Assembly (NCBI GenBank): GCA_027596035.1
Contig: JADGJA010000443.1
Span: 1-18,600 of the forward strand
Length of the DNA: 18,600 nt
Direction: 5' to 3'
Origin: Thoreauomyces humboldtii
Taxonomy: Eukaryota; Chytridiomycota; Chytridiomycetes; Spizellomycetales; Powellomycetaceae
Shown here piece by piece: positions 16,686 to 18,600 of this stretch (position 1 is the first letter of the stretch; each line of letters starts with the position of its first letter). A model generated the notes under the pieces. That model was not told the origin of the DNA and ran no database searches. It saw only the letters and a list, made by a program, of their open reading frames with translations. The translations under genes were made by a program, and so were the position numbers.

Positions 16686-18525
16686 TCACACTGAGGTTAC
16701 GTCAGGAAATACCGGTGGCAAATGCCAGCAAGCTTGATTAAGCGACGGTCCATAACGGTCCTGACTCAAGCCGGTTCTGACCTCACCCGTGTTCCGTACG
16801 GTAAACTGCAAGGTACGTCCTACCGACTCGACCTCGGTGAGCGGCACGCCGTAGTTTGACAGGATCGAGAGCAGTTCTGTATGGTCACTGTTTACGGCGA
16901 TCCGCATCGGGAGGTCGTTCTGTGTCCTGAGAATGTCCAGTCCGTACGTTTCGACGAAGAACTCGATCAATTCCTCGAGGCCAAACGGTGGCATACGGCA
17001 TGCACGACACAAGGCAATCAAGACTGCGTCACCGCGGGCGCGAAGGTCGGCGCCCACGATACTGTGTAGCCAGCGCATAGGCGGGAAAATGTCGGCATTG
17101 GACCATTGTTCGGCTACTATGAGAACCGCAGCAATATCGTTGTCCATGCGGATGTCGACGCCGTTGTCCCGTAGATAAGCAAGACTTGGCAGCGCGCCGG
17201 CTTTGGCAGAAAGGTAGAAAAGCCGGTTGTTATCGCTGGCCAGATCGTAGTTGAACTCCTTATGCAAAAATTGCAGCAGGTCTGGCACTTTATGCTCACT
17301 ATCTGCCCATGTGAGGACTGATTCGTCTGTTAGCTCCTGGAGGTAGGGCTTAAGATCGATCTGCAAGTCATCGCGCAGGTACTGTAAGTACGAGACTCTC
17401 CATGTTCTTTCAGGAAGCCACTGGGGCCACAGATTCAGTCCGAGGTCACTGGTGTACCAGCCCAAATCTGGCTCGACAGGGAAAGCGCGCAATAATTCAT
17501 AGTATCCGCGACTGATGAGGTTTCTGCGTACGCGTCTCTCCAAGTCAGCAATTTCGGCCTCCTCTTCCGTGTTGGCACGGGATTCATGGTCCGCCGGGTT
17601 GGCGCCAATTTGCCAGATACAAATGAGAATATCCTCAGGAGGTGCGGGAGGCAGGTTCGCCCTCTGACGGCGCTCGCAAAGGCCAATCAGACATTGCAGA
17701 GCCTCGATACGTTGCATGGTCAAGCCCAAATTCACCAAGTATTCGATGACGGACACGGTTGACCAGCTGCCCGCCGTGGAGAAGTAGTCGAGTGCTGTCC
17801 CAGATGTGGTCCGCAAGCGAGAACCAAAGTAGGAGAGCGTCCTGAATACGTCGTCGTCCTCATTGCGGGGCCCGGTACGCCGAGATATGATGAGCTGGAC
17901 AAGGCGGCCATCGAAGGCGGCTTGGCAAGATGGCGACCGACAATGCTTTTGACACCAGGCGTCCAGGTATGCAACCACATCGAGGTGTCCTGCGACGCAT
18001 GCAGCCTCAAACGGTGTTCTGGCCACTGGACAGCCCGGAGACTCATTGTTCTGCTCATCAATAAGGAGGCAAGGGGAAAGTCCAAGGCGTTCAACGATGA
18101 AAGTGATGCCCTCCAGCCAGCCACCGTGAGACAACTTCCGGAAGGCATCTTCATTGACGTCCTGGCAGCCCGAGCGTAGGCGCTCGGGAGCAAACAAGTT
18201 GACAAACTCCAAAAGAGCAGGACGCCGCCACCACACAGCGCGCTCGACTAAGGTTGGGACATATGCGTCCAGGATATCACGAGATTTAGCAGGTTGAGCT
18301 GGTAAGGGCGCAAGCTCGAGCGGGGTCACAGCAAGAGGGAACGCGTCGACGGCCAGGCCCTCCTCCACTTTCCACCAAATATACGTGATTCGGATAACGC
18401 TGGAGCAGTACAAGATAGGTCAGCGGAAGAGCAGCGAGTCAACGGCGCATGACGACCGCGGTCGTTTCGTACCGTTCAGTTGTGGGCTTGTAAAGGCACA
18501 TGAGCAGGGAGCCCAGGGCTGCCAT
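16686..18525 (-). CDS. Ankyrin-repeat-like protein
   Basis: Two exons seen on minus: 18525-18473 and 18399-16686 (588 aa if ATG 18525 is the start). The 73-bp intron has donor GTACGA, a CTGAC branch-like site and acceptor CTCCAG; splicing removes a TGA. Ankyrin-type helices are visible at ~145-166 (RTPFEAACVAGHLDVVAYL), ~405-430 (LFYLSAKAGALPSLAYLRDNG) and ~514-540 (PMRIAVNSDHTELLSILSNYG). These repeats are degenerate and widely spaced. The reading frame stays open from 18525 to the right edge of the window and reads like protein, so the true start may lie outside. Ankyrin repeats bind partner proteins; no partner or process can be named. A poly(A) signal follows the stop. Confidence 0.78.
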
Positions 18526-18600
18526 TCTCCTCTCAGCGATCTCGGGATTGCCTTTCCGGCGTACAGTCCGGAAAAAACGAACCTTCAGGCGGCACTTTGT

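Overview
The window looks like nuclear DNA of a fungus. The genes are split by short GT-AG introns (about 60-91 bp, often with a CTGAC/CTAAT-like branch site before the acceptor). The conserved genes are eukaryotic ones in their fungal form: a mitochondrial 5-aminolevulinate synthase with heme-regulatory CP motifs, an N-myristoylated AMPK/SNF1 beta subunit with a Gln-rich linker, and a WRAP53/TCAB1-type WD40 protein. I cannot fix the phylum; an early-diverging fungus or a basidiomycete are both possible.

Region 1 (1-6264) is a core block. HEM1 (+, three exons) and the AMPK beta gene (+, five exons) point the same way. The AMPK beta gene is convergent with the WRAP53 homologue (-, eight exons), only 158 bp apart. 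All exon joins were made by eye, from frame continuity plus family conservation.

Region 2 (6453-12808) is an imperfect tandem segmental duplication. Each copy holds, left to right, a short array of ~160-bp repeats, a conserved ~416-bp spacer, and an intronless minus-strand F-box gene (604 and 607 aa, roughly 93% identical). Copy B has one extra 160-bp unit. About 385 bp of unrelated sequence separates the copies. Most protein differences between the paralogues are clustered replacements, which hints at fast divergence.

Region 3 (12976-18600) is accessory in character. It holds a different F-box gene (+, N-terminal CxxC, C-terminal F-box). A decayed gene for a secreted protein follows: a clear signal-peptide exon, a 666-bp TIR element inserted at a TA, then open segments in changing frames. 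Next is a second ~160-bp repeat array, distantly related to the first. Last is an ankyrin-like gene (-) that may run off the right edge.

The core genes serve heme synthesis, energy sensing, and small-RNP or telomerase RNA handling, with no evident joint pathway. The accessory part looks like a plastic, repeat-rich island of F-box and ankyrin genes that grows by duplication and decays by insertion and slippage. No tRNA, rRNA, CRISPR array or intact transposase was seen.
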